Assembly (NCBI GenBank): GCA_937893635.1
Contig: CALBGF010000198.1
Coordinates: 1 to 6,068 of the forward strand
Length of the DNA: 6,068 nt
DNA from: an uncultured Mollicutes bacterium
GTDB lineage: Bacteria; Bacillota_I; Bacilli_A; RFN20; CAG-826
Direction of reading: 5' to 3'
The translations under genes and the position numbers were made by a program. The notes below the pieces were generated by a model. That model was not told the DNA's origin, searched no databases, and saw nothing but the letters and a program-made list of their open reading frames with translations. Below, one piece after another: positions 6,060 to 6,068 of the stretch; position 1 is the first letter of the stretch; each line of letters starts with the position of its first letter.

Positions 6060-6068
6060 TCTAAATAA

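Noticed and set aside
1..6068. Mobile elements, CRISPR arrays, tRNA or rRNA genes, defence or phage genes
   Set aside because: No direct-repeat arrays, terminal inverted repeats, transposase or integrase motifs, or RNA-gene patterns were seen. Almost all the DNA is accounted for by the seven genes and one short intergenic region.

Overview
The window is a compact, AT-rich stretch of bacterial chromosome in which every gene lies on the + strand. The genes look like those of the low-GC Firmicutes (Bacilli/Erysipelotrichia/Acholeplasma-like Mollicutes relatives): type III pantothenate kinase, an ECF-transporter S component, a PepV-type M20 dipeptidase, TrmB, an M42 aminopeptidase and a YtpR-family protein. 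One gene ends in TGA at 3727-3729, exactly where its family should end, and conserved tryptophans are TGG. The standard code is therefore in use, not the Mycoplasma code. No species can be named from this.

Layout. Positions 1-873 hold the 3' part of a gene that enters from the left edge. Its product looks like a beta-propeller of unknown function. A good Rho-independent terminator follows at 890-918. Positions 919-1023 hold a convincing sigma-A-type promoter (-35 at 950-955, -10 at 973-978) whose -10 box lies inside a perfect 8+8 bp inverted repeat (966-984), a possible operator. From 1024 to 6059 six genes run head to tail with overlaps of 1-14 nt or a gap of 5 nt: coaX, an ECF S component, an M20 dipeptidase, trmB, an M42 peptidase and a ytpR-like gene. 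No terminator or second clear promoter was seen inside this block, so it reads as one operon that may continue past the window.

How the genes may work together. The first two form a plausible vitamin B5 salvage pair: a membrane protein that binds and imports pantothenate, and the kinase that traps it as 4'-phosphopantothenate for CoA synthesis. The substrate of the transporter is inferred from this pairing, not proven. The two metallopeptidases would finish off di- and oligopeptides. TrmB methylates G46 of tRNA, and the YtpR-like protein carries a PheT-type tRNA-binding domain. The last four genes resemble a housekeeping neighbourhood known from Bacillus relatives. I found no phage, transposon, CRISPR, RNA gene or defence system, and no clearly new system. 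The points most worth a second look are the palindrome over the promoter, the coupled coaX/transporter pair, the altered GADR motif of CoaX, and the unidentified propeller protein.
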